Positions 46,552-55,416 of a stretch of 64,000 bases of DNA are shown in pieces. Location: assembly GCF_900187105.1 (NCBI RefSeq), contig NZ_LT906482.1:806001-870000 (forward strand). The letters are read 5' to 3'. Source of the DNA: Eikenella corrodens. GTDB lineage: Bacteria; Pseudomonadota; Gammaproteobacteria; Burkholderiales; Neisseriaceae. The notes under the pieces were generated by a model. It searched no databases, was not told the origin of the DNA, and saw only the letters and a list, made by a program, of their open reading frames with translations. Position 1 is the stretch's first letter. Each line of letters starts with the position of its first letter. The position numbers and the translations under genes were made by a program.

Positions 46552-48201
46552 ATGCTCCCCACCTCCCTCCCCGCCTGGCAAGCCCTGGCCGAACACCGCC
46601 GCGCCACCGCGCACCTCCACCTGCGCGAACGCTTCGCCGCCGAGCCAAACCGTTTCGAGCGCATGCACGCCGAACTCAACGGCCTGCTGCTCGACTACAG
46701 CAAAAACCTCATTGGCGAAGACACTCTCGATTTGCTCTGCCGCCTGGCCGACGAATCCGGCGCGGCCGAACTGCGCCGCCAAATGTATGCCGGCGGAAAA
46801 ATCAATCTGAGCGAACACCGCGCCGTGCTGCACACCGCCCTGAGGCTGCCTGAAAACACCGCGCCCGTGTATGTGGACGACATCAATATCGTGCCGCAGG
46901 TACACGCCGAACTAAACCGCGCCCTCGATTTCGCCGAACGCCTGCAAAACGGCACGCACACGGGCTGCACCGGATTACCCATCCGCGACGTGGTGAACAT
47001 CGGTATCGGCGGCTCGGATTTGGGCCCGCGCATGGTGGCGCAAGCCCTCGCCCCCTATCAACAAAACCTGAACGTACACTTCGCCGCCAATCTGGATAGC
47101 GCCGATTTAGACGGCATCCTGCGCCGCGTAGCGCCCGAAACCACGCTGTTTATCGTGGCCAGCAAATCCTTCCGCACCCCCGAAACCCTGCTCAACGCCC
47201 AAGCCGCGCACCGCTGGTTTCTGCAATCCGGCCGCAGCAAAGCCGATATCGCGCAGCACTTCGCCGCCGTATCGGCCAATGTGGAAGCCGCTGCCGAATT
47301 CGGCATCGCCCCGCAAAAGGTGTTCGGCATGTTCGACTGGGTGGGCGGGCGCTATTCCGTGTGGTCGGCCATCGGCCTGCCCGTGATGTGCGCCATCGGC
47401 CGCGAACATTTCCGCGAATTCCTGCGCGGCGGGCACGATATGGACGAGCACTTCCTGCACGCCCCGTGGCGGCGCAACATCCCCGCCCTGCTCGCCCTCA
47501 TCGGCATCTGGCAGCAAAACTTCTGCGGCAGCACCAGCCACATCGTCATCCCCTACAGCCACGGCCTGCGCCGCCTGCCTGCCCACCTCCAGCAGCTCGA
47601 TATGGAAAGCAACGGCAAAAGCCGCAACCGCCACGGCAAGCCCGTGGATTTCGCCACCGGCGCCGCCATTTGGGGCGAAGCCGGCGTCAACTGCCAGCAC
47701 GCCTTCTTCCAGCTCATCCACCAAGGCACGCAGGTGATTCCCGTCGATTTCATCGTCCCCCTCAACGGCGAAGGGGCCGACGACGGCCGCCACCTCCGGC
47801 TCGTAGCCAACGCCTTTGCCCAAGCCGAAGCCCTCATGCGCGGCAAAAGCGAAGCCGAAGCCCGCGCCGAAACAGCCGACAAAGGGCTACCTGAAAGCGA
47901 ACAAGCCGCCCTTGCCAGCCAGCGCAGCTTCCCCGGCAACCGCCCCAGCAACACCATCCTCGTCGAACGCATCACGCCCTACACCCTCGGCCTGATTCTC
48001 GCCATGTACGAACACAAAGTCTTCATGCAGGGCGCCGTGTGGGGCATCAACTCCTTCGACCAATGGGGCGTAGAATACGGCAAAGAACTCGCCCAAACCA
48101 TCCTGCCCGAACTGCAAGGCACCGCCCCCGCCGGGCACGATTCCTCCACCGCCACTCTGATTCAACGCTATCGGCAGCAGATGGGCAACAAACAGCCGTA
48201 A
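46552..48201 (+). CDS. pgi: Glucose-6-phosphate isomerase
   Basis: Interconverts glucose-6-phosphate and fructose-6-phosphate. 549 residues, the usual bacterial length, with VVNIGIGGSDLGPRMV, FGMFDWVGGRYSVWSAIGLPV and the C-terminal GINSFDQWGVEYGKELA signatures. The start at 46552 follows the preceding lipoprotein stop by 7 bases. A DUS variant AGGCTGCCTGAA (46842) and an eikDUS (about 47883, read GLPES) lie in frame. Confidence 0.97.
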   Translation: MLPTSLPAWQALAEHRRATAHLHLRERFAAEPNRFERMHAELNGLLLDYSKNLIGEDTLDLLCRLADESGAAELRRQMYAGGKINLSEHRAVLHTALRLPENTAPVYVDDINIVPQVHAELNRALDFAERLQNGTHTGCTGLPIRDVVNIGIGGSDLGPRMVAQALAPYQQNLNVHFAANLDSADLDGILRRVAPETTLFIVASKSFRTPETLLNAQAAHRWFLQSGRSKADIAQHFAAVSANVEAAAEFGIAPQKVFGMFDWVGGRYSVWSAIGLPVMCAIGREHFREFLRGGHDMDEHFLHAPWRRNIPALLALIGIWQQNFCGSTSHIVIPYSHGLRRLPAHLQQLDMESNGKSRNRHGKPVDFATGAAIWGEAGVNCQHAFFQLIHQGTQVIPVDFIVPLNGEGADDGRHLRLVANAFAQAEALMRGKSEAEARAETADKGLPESEQAALASQRSFPGNRPSNTILVERITPYTLGLILAMYEHKVFMQGAVWGINSFDQWGVEYGKELAQTILPELQGTAPAGHDSSTATLIQRYRQQMGNKQP

Positions 48202-48213
48202 CGGCCAAAGAGA

Positions 48214-48252
48214 AGGCTACCTGAAAGCCAAGCGGGCATTTTCAGGTAGCCT
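48214..48252. terminator. Inverted eikDUS pair after pgi
   Basis: eikDUS 48214-48225 and complement 48241-48252 followed by TTTTTC, 13 bases after the pgi stop. Confidence 0.78.
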
Positions 48253-48475
48253 TTTTCTTTGCTACGGGCGAATACTTCTCTCTAGTTTTGTTTGCGACCA
48301 ATCAAAATATTACAGGCTGGTAAACCGAATGCCGTTCACACATATAACAAGGCGAGCCAACGCTATATTGGAAATTCAGTCAATCCGCCATACCTGCCAA
48401 TACCAACGTATTTTTCAGGTAGCCTGCCCCGCCAACCCGCTATAATCCCCTTCTCACTCCCCTTCGGAACCCATC

Positions 48476-49039
48476 ATGACCACAACTTGGCACAACGGCT
48501 GGTGGCAGGGCGCGGTACATTGCCCTTCGCCCAACTTCTCGCCCCGCCCCGCCGGCGAAACCGTTTCTCTGGTGGTGCTGCACAACATCTCCCTGCCGCC
48601 CTTCGAATACAGCGGCAGCGCCATCCGCGATTTGTTCACCAACCGCATCAACCCACAGGCGCACCCCTTCTTCCCGCAGCTGGTGGATTTGCGCGTGTCC
48701 AGCCATTTTTTGATTGAACGCAGCGGGCAGGTGGTGCAGTTTGTGTCGGGCAACGACGCGGCACACCACGCCGGCGTGTCGCAATATCGCGGCCGTAGCG
48801 GCTGCAACGCCTTTTCGCTCGGCATCGAGCTGGAAGGCTGCGATTTCGAACCTTTCACCGAGGCGCAATACCAAGCCCTGATTCCGCTGCTGCACAGCAT
48901 GGCGGCACACTACCCCATCGAAGCCGTAACCGGCCACCAACACATCGCCCCCGGCCGCAAAAGCGACCCCGGCCACTTCTTCGACTGGCCGCGCCTGGCT
49001 GCCGCCGGCGTGGTGCTGGCGGAAGGGATTGCGGATTAG
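48476..49039 (+). CDS. ampD: 1,6-anhydro-N-acetylmuramyl-L-alanine amidase AmpD
   Basis: Cytosolic amidase of peptidoglycan recycling that removes the stem peptide from 1,6-anhydro-MurNAc. 187 residues of the Amidase_2 family: VVLHNISLPP (first zinc His), NDAAHHAGVSQYRGRSGCNAFSLGIELEG, and GHQHIAPGRKSDPGHFFDW with the second His and the Asp ligand. A promoter-like TATAAT near 48439 precedes it. Monocistronic. Confidence 0.96.
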   Translation: MTTTWHNGWWQGAVHCPSPNFSPRPAGETVSLVVLHNISLPPFEYSGSAIRDLFTNRINPQAHPFFPQLVDLRVSSHFLIERSGQVVQFVSGNDAAHHAGVSQYRGRSGCNAFSLGIELEGCDFEPFTEAQYQALIPLLHSMAAHYPIEAVTGHQHIAPGRKSDPGHFFDWPRLAAAGVVLAEGIAD

Positions 49040-49314
49040 CCACTGTCCAGCGTTTTTGCGTTTAATAAGACCTGAATTCTGTACTATGCGTAGCAAACTG
49101 TGTGGCCCGCAACAGCATGCAGGCTACCTGAAAGCATGGGTTTCACTAAATTTAAAATGAATTTTTAATGCTGCACAAACCATTATTCATCTGTGAGTTG
49201 GCGCGTGCATACCAGCAATAGTCTGCTTGAGTTTTATTGGGATTTTTGGTATACACGAAACGCAGTCCTATCATATTTTCACTGCAGTATCCAACCTTAA
49301 GAGAGGTATTCAAA

Positions 49315-49914
49315 ATGCGTGTTTCTCAAAGTGCCCTTGTCGTTTTATCTGCTTTGGCCCTGCTGACTGCCTGCCAGAAAGAACCTGAGCCCACTCCGCC
49401 CCCTCAATCGCAGGAGCAAGCCCCCAACCCTAATCCCGCCCCGCCTGCTCCTACTCCCACACCAGCATCTAACCCCAGCCTGATTCGCGAACCGGCTGCC
49501 CCGCAGCAACAGCAGGATCCTGCTGCACAGGCCATCCAATCCAAACCGTTTGGCCAAGGCACGCTGGCTTTGACCAAGGCCAAAGTGGTCGGCCAGATTC
49601 TGAACGTGGAATTTATGTATATCCCGCCTAAAAATGAAGATGGCAGCTATAAATTTACTAATGAGCACTCCGGCAAAATCACCGATTTTGCCTATATTGA
49701 TGAAGCCACCAGCAAACGCATCAGCCTGCTGCAAGATGAAAGCGGCAAATACATGACCGATCCTGCTGCCGGCGTGAGCAATACAATAGGACTCACGGGC
49801 AATTCACCCAAAATCATCGCGCTCAAATTCCCCGCCCCGCCCGAAACATCGCCCACCATCACCATCGATTTCCCGGGTGCCGGTTCGTTTGATTCGGTGC
49901 CGGTGGGTCGCTAA
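49315..49914 (+). CDS. Proline-rich lipoprotein of unknown function
   Basis: 199 residues: lipoprotein signal MRVSQSALVVLSALALLTAC, a Pro/Gln/Ala-rich spacer (about 22-65) and a globular C-terminal domain (about 85-199) of predicted beta strands. I do not recognise the domain. AGAGG lies about 10 bases before the ATG. It lies 67 bases before an OmpA-like lipoprotein gene, so both may be co-transcribed envelope proteins. Confidence 0.75.
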   Translation: MRVSQSALVVLSALALLTACQKEPEPTPPPQSQEQAPNPNPAPPAPTPTPASNPSLIREPAAPQQQQDPAAQAIQSKPFGQGTLALTKAKVVGQILNVEFMYIPPKNEDGSYKFTNEHSGKITDFAYIDEATSKRISLLQDESGKYMTDPAAGVSNTIGLTGNSPKIIALKFPAPPETSPTITIDFPGAGSFDSVPVGR

Positions 49915-49981
49915 TTTTCCATTTGGCGGTGTGCAGGCTGCTTTGTGCAGCCTGTACGCTGCCCCTGTTAGAGGTGACTTT

Positions 49982-50650
49982 ATGAAAAATTTGCGTTTAC
50001 TTGCTTGTATTACAGCACTTGCCACCCTGTGTGCTTGCGGACAAGACCCCAAACCTGCTGAGCCACAAGCGCAGGCTTCTGCCGCCAGCACAACTGTTAT
50101 GCCCCAAACCGCATCTGATGCATCTAATGCCTCGGCACCTGCTGCCGACGAGCAGGCATCCGCTGTTGCATCAGCATCGTCTGCCCTTTCCGCACAGGGC
50201 AACAGCCTTTCTGCCCAAGGCAGCAACCTGTCATCACAAGGCAGCGGTTTGAGCGCTACCGAAACAGGGTTTAATATTGAAATCAATTTGTCATCAGATG
50301 TGCTGTTTGATTTCGACAAAGCCGAACTCAAACCCGAAGCCGATGCCGATCTGCAAAAAGCTGCCGACATCATTCGTCAAAAAGGCCAAGGGGTGATTCT
50401 GATTACCGGCCATACCGACAGCAAAGGCTCCGATGCTTACAACCAACGCTTGTCTTTAGCTCGTGCCCAGGCAGTAAAAAACTGGTTTGAAGCAAAAGGC
50501 TTGCAACAGAATTATCAGCTTGAAGGCCTCGGCGCCACACGCCCCATTGCGCCCAACACCCACCCAGACGGCAGCGACAACCCGGAAGGCCGTGCCCAAA
50601 ACCGTCGTGTGGAAATTATTGTGAATAAAACCACGCAATTAGGGAATTAG
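49982..50650 (+). CDS. OmpA-like peptidoglycan-binding lipoprotein
   Basis: 222 residues: lipobox in TLCAC, an Ala/Ser-rich spacer containing four 7-residue repeats (LSAQGNS, LSAQGSN, LSSQGSG, LSATETG; about 70-97), then an OmpA C-terminal domain (VLFDFDKAELKPEADADLQKAADII...ITGHTDSKGSDAYNQRLSLARAQAVKNWF...NRRVEIIV). Expected to sit in the outer membrane and hold peptidoglycan. AGAGGT precedes the ATG. Its terminator uses the Neisseria-type AG-DUS, not eikDUS. Confidence 0.9.
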   Translation: MKNLRLLACITALATLCACGQDPKPAEPQAQASAASTTVMPQTASDASNASAPAADEQASAVASASSALSAQGNSLSAQGSNLSSQGSGLSATETGFNIEINLSSDVLFDFDKAELKPEADADLQKAADIIRQKGQGVILITGHTDSKGSDAYNQRLSLARAQAVKNWFEAKGLQQNYQLEGLGATRPIAPNTHPDGSDNPEGRAQNRRVEIIVNKTTQLGN

Positions 50651-50675
50651 GTCTCCCCCTGTTTTAAGCAATAAA

Positions 50676-50713
50676 AGGCCGTCTGAAAACAACTAATCCG
50701 TTTCAGACGGCCT
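50676..50713. terminator. Inverted Neisseria-type AG-DUS pair
   Basis: AGGCCGTCTGAA at 50676-50687 and its complement at 50702-50713, followed by TTTTT. This is the Neisseria AG-DUS dialect inside an otherwise Eikenella-type genome. Another single copy is at 51421-51432. Confidence 0.8.
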
Positions 50714-50730
50714 TTTTGCAGCCTGCATTA

Positions 50731-51291
50731 TTAGGGCTTATATCGGGTGCGGTAGCCGGGGTTTTCTTCGGGACGCAACTGGTTGGGGAACTGGCGGTCT
50801 GTGGTGATGTCCACAGCGGTTTGCTGAATCAGCTTATACACTTCGTAAGGATTTTCCACATAACACAGGGCATTTCTAGCACCGAAGCGGATCGTACCCC
50901 GTTTGAACATGGCTTCCAGCACGCCTACATACACCCGCAAATTCTGCACTTCAGGCAGCTCGGCACTGGCAATATCCAGCCCGATCAGCCCGGAGGTGAA
51001 ATACAGGCGTTTATCGGTGAGCGCGTAATCGATGCGGTACCAATTGAAGAAGCGGTAAACCGGCGAAAAAATGGCGTACCACACCGGAGCCAGATGAAAA
51101 AGTATAAAAAAATTCACATACGGGAACAAACCGTGCGATGCGGCATTAAACTTGCCGATAAAAAACAAGTCGAACAAGCCCCAGCACAGGGCGAACGGAT
51201 AAATCAGCGGATTGCCCAATATGTATAAAAAACGGTGCGGCTTGCCCTACCATAAGATGTTTTCGTTCGGGTCGGTGAAGCGTTGAAGCAT
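50731..51291 (-). pseudogene. PH-domain membrane protein with an early in-frame stop
   Basis: The natural start is ATG at 51291 behind a strong AGGAGG, reading MLQRFTDPNENILW, then TAG (51247-51249), then GKPHRFLYILGNPLIYPFALCWGLF and on to 50731 in the same frame. In relatives of this bacterial PH (bPH2) family the motif is LWQGKP, so the TAG most simply replaces a Gln CAG. The rest, about 170 residues, has two membrane segments (FALCWGLFDLFFI; FFILFHLAPVWYAIF) and a PH-type domain (YALTDKRLYFTSGLIGLDIASAELPEVQNLRV). Translation restart at a TTG (51219) is possible but has no clear site. Confidence 0.8.
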
Positions 51292-51674
51292 GTTCCCTCC
51301 TGACGGGTAATGAAGCATGGGTATTGTAGCACTCAATCCATACCTCCAATTTCATGCTATCTCACATGGCCTCACCAAAACTTCCGCCTGCATACAGATA
51401 ATTTCATTAACATCCACCCTTTCAGACGGCCTCAAGCCGCCACAGGCTACCTGAAAACAGAATTTCAATGCCATCCAAATATGAAACGGCAACGAAATGC
51501 CAAAACAGCCGCCTAGCCATTCCGACAAATCCGGTTCGCAGGTACAATCCACGTGCTGCGCATCCAATCCAAATACAGCTCAAACTTCAGCTTGGTGGAA
51601 ACTTGCCGCGCTTTGTTTTCAGGTAGCCTCCACTCGACATAGGCCGCCGCCAACCCATATCAAAGGAACACACC

Positions 51675-52403
51675 ATGACCCAAACCATCCTCATCACCGG
51701 CTCCACCCGCGGCATCGGCCGTGCGGCCGCTTTGGCCTTGGCACAAGACGGCTTCGACATTGTGGTGCACGGCCGCAGCCGCATGGCGGAGGCCGAAGCG
51801 GTGGCGGAACAAATCCGTTCGTTAGGGCGGCAGGCGCGGGTGTTGCAGTTTGACGTGGCCAACCGCGCCGAATGCCGCCGCGTGCTGGAAGCGGATATTG
51901 AAGTGCATGGCGCGTATTACGGCGTGGTGCTGAATGCGGGGCTGACACGTGACAATGCCTTCCCCGCGCTGGAAGACGAGGATTGGGACCGCGTATTGCG
52001 CACCAATCTGGACGGCTTCTACAACGTACTGCACCCGCTCATCATGCCGATGATCCGCCGCCGCGCGCCGGGGCGGATTGTGTGCATGGCCTCCGTGTCC
52101 GGCCTGATCGGCAACCGCGGGCAAGTGAACTACAGCGCGTCGAAGGCGGGGCTGATTGGCGCGGCCAAGGCTTTGGCGGTGGAACTGGCCAAACGCAAGA
52201 TTACGGTCAACTGCGTTGCCCCCGGCCTGATCGATACGGAAATTTTGGACGAAAACGTGCCGGTGGAGGAAATTTTGAAAGCCATTCCGGCGCAACGCAT
52301 GGGGCTGCCTGAAGAAGTGGCGCATGCCGTGCGCTTTTTAATGAGCGAACACGCCGCCTACATCACGCGGCAGGTCATTGCGGTAAACGGAGGATTGTGT
52401 TGA
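51675..52403 (+). CDS. 3-oxoacyl-ACP reductase (FabG-like), aryl-polyene type
   Basis: 242 residues, classical short-chain dehydrogenase: cofactor motif TGSTRGIGRA (9-18), NAGL, catalytic Ser142, Tyr153 and Lys157 (YSASK). AAAGGA lies about 9 bases upstream. Its stop overlaps the start of a ketosynthase gene by one base. Ketoreductase followed by FabF-like ketosynthase is the order at the end of aryl-polyene clusters (apeQ-apeR); the primary fatty-acid FabG is normally found with fabD/acpP, which are not here. Confidence 0.85.
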   Translation: MTQTILITGSTRGIGRAAALALAQDGFDIVVHGRSRMAEAEAVAEQIRSLGRQARVLQFDVANRAECRRVLEADIEVHGAYYGVVLNAGLTRDNAFPALEDEDWDRVLRTNLDGFYNVLHPLIMPMIRRRAPGRIVCMASVSGLIGNRGQVNYSASKAGLIGAAKALAVELAKRKITVNCVAPGLIDTEILDENVPVEEILKAIPAQRMGLPEEVAHAVRFLMSEHAAYITRQVIAVNGGLC

Positions 52404-53626
52404 TGAAAACAAAACGGGTGGTGATTACCGGTGTGGGCGCGGTGTGCGCCTTCGGCCGCGAGTGGCACGAAATCGAAGCCGCTTTCCGCGCAGGCAAAAA
52501 CGCCGTGCGCCGCATGGAAGCGTGGGATGCCTTCCCCGAAATGGAAACCCGCCTCGGCGCGCCGCTACCCGCCTACGCGCCACCCGCACATTGGACGCGC
52601 AAACAGCTGCGCAGCATGGGCCCGCTGGCGCAATACTGCACCGATGCCGCCGAACAAGCACTGAAGCAGGCAGGCTTGCTCGGCGATCCCGTTATTCGCA
52701 ACGGCAGCATGGGTGTGGCCGCCGGCTCTTCCAGCGGCAGCACTGCCGACGTGCTCGACATCGGCCTGCTGCTCGCCCACCAACCTAACAATTTCAACGC
52801 CAACACCTATGTGCGCATGATGCCGCACACCACCGCCGCCAACGTGGCCATCTTCTTCGGCCTCACCGGCCGCCTGATTCCCACCTCCAGCGCCTGCACC
52901 TCCGGCAGCCAAGGCATAGGCTACGCCTACGAAGCCATCAAATACGGCAAAATCCCCATGATGCTGGCCGGCGGCGCCGACCAGCTCTGCCCCTCCGAGG
53001 CCTACGTGTTCGACAGCCTCTACGCCGCCAGCCGCCGCAACCACGAGCCCGAACTCACCCCGCGCCCCTACGACAGCGCACGCGACGGCCTCGTGCTCGG
53101 CGAAGGCGGCTGCATGATGGTGCTGGAAGAATTAGAACACGCACAGGCACGCGGCGCGCACATCATCGCCGAAATCGTCGGCTACGGTGCCAACTGCGAC
53201 GGCAGCCACATCACCCGCCCCGAGATGCGCACCATGCAACGCTGCATGGAGCTCGCCCTCGAAGACGCCGCACTGCCGCCCTCCGCCGTCGGCTACGTCA
53301 GCGGCCACGGCACGGCCACCGAACAGGGCGACATCGCCGAAACCCAAGCCACCGCCGCCGTGTTCGGCCACATCCCGATCAGCTCGCAAAAAAGCTACCT
53401 CGGCCACACCCTCGGCGCTTGCGGCGCACTCGAATCCTGGTTTGCCATCGAAATGATGCGCAGCGGCTGGTTCGTCCCCACGCTGAACCTGAACGACATC
53501 GACCCCCGCTGCGGCGAAGCCGACTACCTCACCGGCTCCGGCCGCCGCATCGACACCGAATACGTGATGAACAACAACTTCGCCTTCGGCGGCGTAAATA
53601 CATCACTAATATTCAAGCGTTGGTAA
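52403..53626 (+). CDS. Beta-ketoacyl-ACP synthase (FabF-like), aryl-polyene type
   Basis: 407 residues with the Cys-His-His triad: Cys165 (SSACTSGSQG), His302 (GHGTATEQGD), Lys330 and His335 (SQKSYLGHTLGA). Elongating condensing enzyme. The segment GGADQLCPSEAYVFDSLYAAS is like ketosynthases of aryl-polyene clusters rather than housekeeping FabF. The ATG overlaps the reductase stop, with GGAGG 9 bases before it. No acyl carrier protein, dehydratase or adenylation gene accompanies the pair in this window. Confidence 0.88.
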   Translation: MKTKRVVITGVGAVCAFGREWHEIEAAFRAGKNAVRRMEAWDAFPEMETRLGAPLPAYAPPAHWTRKQLRSMGPLAQYCTDAAEQALKQAGLLGDPVIRNGSMGVAAGSSSGSTADVLDIGLLLAHQPNNFNANTYVRMMPHTTAANVAIFFGLTGRLIPTSSACTSGSQGIGYAYEAIKYGKIPMMLAGGADQLCPSEAYVFDSLYAASRRNHEPELTPRPYDSARDGLVLGEGGCMMVLEELEHAQARGAHIIAEIVGYGANCDGSHITRPEMRTMQRCMELALEDAALPPSAVGYVSGHGTATEQGDIAETQATAAVFGHIPISSQKSYLGHTLGACGALESWFAIEMMRSGWFVPTLNLNDIDPRCGEADYLTGSGRRIDTEYVMNNNFAFGGVNTSLIFKRW

Positions 53627-53643
53627 GGCTCGTGGCAACTAAG

Positions 53644-53748
53644 AGGCTACCTGAAAGCGGTTTGAAATATTTTCAGGTAGCCTTTCGTTTGTTTGCACAT
53701 GTTTGGGTAGACACTACTGTAAAGGCTACCTGAAACTTTCAGGTAGCC
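53644..53748. terminator. Two successive inverted eikDUS pairs
   Basis: Pair one 53644-53655/53672-53683 and pair two 53722-53733/53737-53748, after the ketosynthase gene. These are almost the last eikDUS copies before the dialect changes; one more is near 55819. Confidence 0.75.
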
Positions 53749-53783
53749 TAAATATTCAGATATAAGCTGCGTTTTATCAGCCC

Positions 53784-54257
53784 TCACTCCACCACAATCT
53801 CACACTCACATTCCACCTCAAAATTCAACGAATTGGCGATAAAGCACAAACGATGCGCTTCGTGGTGCAGGGCTTTGGCTTGTTCGATGTGCTGCGCTTG
53901 GGTGATGGTAACCTGCGGGCGCAGCGTGGCTTTGACGAACCTGCCAGGCTGTGTGCGGCTACCTTCGTCCATCACGGCTTCGGCGTGGTCGGTGTAGGCG
54001 GTGACGGTGATGCCGGCGGCGCTGCACAGGTGCAGGTACCAGAGTTTGTGGCAGGCGGAAACGGCGGCCAGCAGCATGTCTTCGGGGTTGTGGCGGTGTT
54101 CGTCGCCGCGAAAGGCGGGGTCGGACGAGCCGAACAAGTCGGGCTTGCCGGCGATTTGGACAGTGTAGTCGCGCGAATAGGCGGTGTAGGACGATGTGCC
54201 GCTGCCCAAATTGCCCGTCCATTCGACGGTGGCGCGGTAGGTGTGTTGTTTGCTCAT
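53784..54257 (-). CDS. OsmC/Ohr family peroxiredoxin-like protein
   Basis: 157 residues of the OsmC family, thiol-dependent hydroperoxide reductases. The catalytic cysteine is in AAVSACHKLWYLHLC and a second in HRLCFIANS; SYTAYSRDYTVQIAGKPDLFGSSDPAFRGDEHRHNPEDMLLAAV is typical. ATG at 54257 has AGGAG 8 bases upstream. It lies at the left edge of the region with foreign uptake-sequence dialect. Confidence 0.9.
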   Translation of the reverse strand: MSKQHTYRATVEWTGNLGSGTSSYTAYSRDYTVQIAGKPDLFGSSDPAFRGDEHRHNPEDMLLAAVSACHKLWYLHLCSAAGITVTAYTDHAEAVMDEGSRTQPGRFVKATLRPQVTITQAQHIEQAKALHHEAHRLCFIANSLNFEVECECEIVVE

Positions 54258-54469
54258 GGATGTCTCCTTGTGGCTTGGTGGTTTTGCTGCGTTGAAACTG
54301 CGTTTTGAGGGCAGCCTGCACGGATTATACCGAACGGGCGGCGCAGTCAAATATCCGGATTTCCGTGCATTGATTGGATGTGCAGGCTGCTTTTTCAGAC
54401 GGCCGCCTTGCCCGATTCCTTTTCTTTCTTTATTATCCCGCACTTTGTTTTACCCGAAGAAAGAACGCC

Positions 54470-54877
54470 ATGTCCATTTCCTTTGTCCGCACCGCGCTTC
54501 TGGCCGGCCTTGTTTGCCTGTCCGCCGCCTGCTCCAGCCTCGATTCCAGTATGAAACGCTATGTCGGCAAACCCATCGATATCGTTTACGAACGCTACGG
54601 TCGCGCGCCCGACACTGCACGCATCAAGGTGGGCGAAAACCGCTATTCCTATTTCTGGCGTTTCACCTACTATTACCCCGGCGGCCAAGAATACCAAGGC
54701 AGCAGCCAAAACGGCCCCATCATCACCAACTATTACAGCAACGTCTGCTACGGCCAGCACAGCGACCGCACCTTTTTCACCAATTCGGAAGGCATCATCA
54801 TCGATTATCACTGGGCGCTCAGCAATTCATGGCGCGTGAATTGTAACAATCATGTTATGGGACGGCCGCCCCGATAA
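54470..54877 (+). CDS. Small lipoprotein of unknown function
   Basis: 135 residues with a lipoprotein signal (lipobox LSAAC, Cys22) and a Tyr/Asn-rich C-terminal part (SMKRYVGKPIDIVYERYGRAPDTARIKVGENRYSYFWRF) that recalls a SmpA/OmlA-like or DUF-type outer-membrane lipoprotein. Family not recognised with certainty. GAAAGAACGCC precedes the ATG. Upstream is a TGCAGGCTGCTTTTTCAGAC stretch combining two foreign DUS dialects. Confidence 0.7.
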   Translation: MSISFVRTALLAGLVCLSAACSSLDSSMKRYVGKPIDIVYERYGRAPDTARIKVGENRYSYFWRFTYYYPGGQEYQGSSQNGPIITNYYSNVCYGQHSDRTFFTNSEGIIIDYHWALSNSWRVNCNNHVMGRPPR

Positions 54878-54919
54878 GTCCGCCTGAAAGCGCGCGCTTT
54901 AACGAAGTTGAAACACAAA

Positions 54920-54959
54920 AAGCAGCCTGCACATTCATAAAACAATGTGCAGGCTGCTT
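54920..54959. terminator. Inverted AAGCAGCCTGCA pair (Kingella-type DUS)
   Basis: AAGCAGCCTGCA at 54920-54931 and complement at 54948-54959, between convergent genes. First full pair of the foreign dialect. Confidence 0.8.
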
Positions 54960-54977
54960 TTCACGCTTTCAGGCTGC

Positions 54978-55337
54978 TTATCCCCGCCCGCCCATCTTCT
55001 CACGATACCACGCCAGCTTCCGCTCCAAAAACGCCCAATGAGCGTCCAATTCCTGCCGTTTGCGTTCCAAAGCCGCCTGATGTTCCTGCAAAATCCGGTA
55101 ACGTTCGGGGACGGTTTCATCGCCCAAATGCCGCAGCCGCGCGTATTCCTTGATTTGCGCCAGCGGCACACCCATGTCTTTCAGCCGCAGGATGAAGCCC
55201 ACCCATTCCAAATCGCGCGCACCGTATTCACGGTAACCGTTGGCGTTGCGTTCGGGGCACAGCAGCCCTTCCTGCTCGTAGTAGCGCAGCGTGGCGGCGG
55301 ACAAACCCGTTTGCTCGGCAAATTCCTTGGTCTGCAT
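54978..55337 (-). CDS. MerR family transcriptional regulator
   Basis: 119 residues: N-terminal MerR HTH (MQTKEFAEQTGLSAATLRYYEQEGLLCPERNANGYREYG) and a long dimerisation helix, without the C-terminal cysteines of metal sensors. AAGGAG lies 7 bases before the ATG at 55337. Divergent from a carboxymuconolactone-decarboxylase family gene, with an inverted repeat in the 80-base spacer, so it probably controls that gene and itself. Confidence 0.9.
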   Translation of the reverse strand: MQTKEFAEQTGLSAATLRYYEQEGLLCPERNANGYREYGARDLEWVGFILRLKDMGVPLAQIKEYARLRHLGDETVPERYRILQEHQAALERKRQELDAHWAFLERKLAWYREKMGGRG

Positions 55338-55349
55338 CAAATCTCCTTG

Positions 55350-55369
55350 CTATAAAGTACGCTTGATAG
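55350..55369. promoter_or_regulatory. Candidate MerR-type operator
   Basis: CTATAAAGTACGCTTGATAG is a near-palindrome (CTATnAAG....CTTnATAG) in the spacer between the divergent MerR gene and the CMD-family gene, the usual location and form of a MerR operator. Confidence 0.5.
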
Positions 55370-55416
55370 TTTAACCTGCCTGCGCAATTTTGCCTATTTT
55401 GATACAGAGACGAAAA

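Noticed and set aside
49237-49914. Earlier start at 49237 for the proline-rich lipoprotein
   Set aside because: The lipoprotein signal begins at 49315 behind AGAGG; an upstream start would bury the signal sequence.
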